Assembly: GCA_051745835.1 (NCBI GenBank)
Contig: JBNJEL010000100.1
Location: forward strand, 1 to 6,025
Direction of reading: 5' to 3'
Origin: JBNJEL01 sp051745835
GTDB taxonomy: Bacteria > Bacillota > Halanaerobiia > Halobacteroidales > Acetohalobiaceae
Length of the DNA: 6,025 nt
Shown here: piece by piece, positions 5,895 to 6,025 of the stretch
How the letters are laid out: each line of letters begins with the position of its first letter
How positions within the stretch are numbered: the stretch's first letter is position 1
Made by a program: the position numbers and the translations under genes
Notes under the pieces: model-generated
Told to the model about the DNA's origin: nothing
Seen by the model: the letters and a program-made list of their open reading frames with translations, nothing else
Database searches by the model: none

Positions 5895-6025
5895 TGACCT
5901 GGTTTTTGCCCCCACATTCGCTTGCCGGAAGATTCGCTTCAGGGGTTACCTCCTACTACTACTTCTCTCTAGTCAATTAATTAGCTAACTAGGCAAGACT
6001 AACTTCTAAACCGCACCATGATCAG
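5836..6025 (-). ncRNA. Possible structured RNA of unknown class, 3' part
   Basis: No ORF with coding character is present on either strand here. Reading leftward from 6025, several helices can form before the terminator: CTGATCATGGT (6015-6025) with ACCAGGTCAG (5894-5903), ten pairs with one bulge and one wobble; CTTGCC (5992-5997) with GGCAAG (5921-5926); alternatively CTAGTTAG (5985-5992) with TTGACTAG (5969-5976); CCCC (5942-5945) with GGGG (5910-5913); and GAAG (5937-5940) with CTTC (5928-5931) around a CGAAT loop. Some of these exclude each other, as a switch would. The motifs do not match tmRNA, RNase P RNA, SRP RNA, T-box or common riboswitches as I recall them. The 5' end is probably outside the window. 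Existence as an RNA is inferred only from the terminator and the pairing potential. Confidence 0.4.

Noticed and set aside
5894..5930. SRP (4.5S) RNA, because of CCAGGTCAG and a nearby CCGG
   Set aside because: The diagnostic GGAAGGAAGCAGC-type apical loop does not follow CCAGGTCAG, so the match covers only nine common bases.

Overview
The window looks like a chromosomal segment of a low-GC, AT-rich Firmicute-type anaerobe. The main support is the gene order hpf - secA - prfB on the minus strand, the arrangement known from Bacillus subtilis and many Clostridia. The long (dimerising) form of HPF, a SecA ending in a SEC-C zinc motif, AAGGAGG-type ribosome binding sites and T-tract terminators agree with this. 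The proteins are rich in Glu and Asp (HPF has eight Glu in a row), which would suit a halophilic clostridial lineage such as Halanaerobiales. That narrower placement is an impression from sequence style and is not proven here.

Minus-strand housekeeping block (1-3790). Reading right to left: hpf (3131-3697) has its own promoter region and a strong terminator 7 nt after its stop. secA (419-3001) has its own promoter between that terminator and its start. prfB follows secA after 28 nt, with a strong RBS. It runs off the left edge and carries the RF2 programmed +1 frameshift at an in-frame UGA. The block links ribosome hibernation, protein export and translation termination.

Decayed transporter (3800-4370). 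Between hpf and the next gene lie, in order on the minus strand, the first third of a polar-amino-acid periplasmic binding protein without its signal peptide, the last ~39 residues of its permease, and a GlnQ-type ATPase whose start and last third survive but whose middle is gone. The pieces keep the order and even the 8-nt permease/ATPase overlap of an intact binding protein - permease - ATPase operon. An operon normally about 2 kb long has therefore been reduced to under 600 bp by at least three deletions, one of them at an apparent short direct repeat.

Plus-strand gene (4395-5830). A clear extended -10 promoter and RBS drive an intact guanine deaminase (4465-5745), which has all its metal ligands and is followed by a probable terminator.

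Right end (5831-6025). There is no credible ORF. The minus strand carries a clean intrinsic terminator preceded by about 160 nt able to form several helices, which suggests the 3' part of an unidentified structured RNA entering from beyond the right edge. This and the transporter fossil are the two most unusual items in the window.
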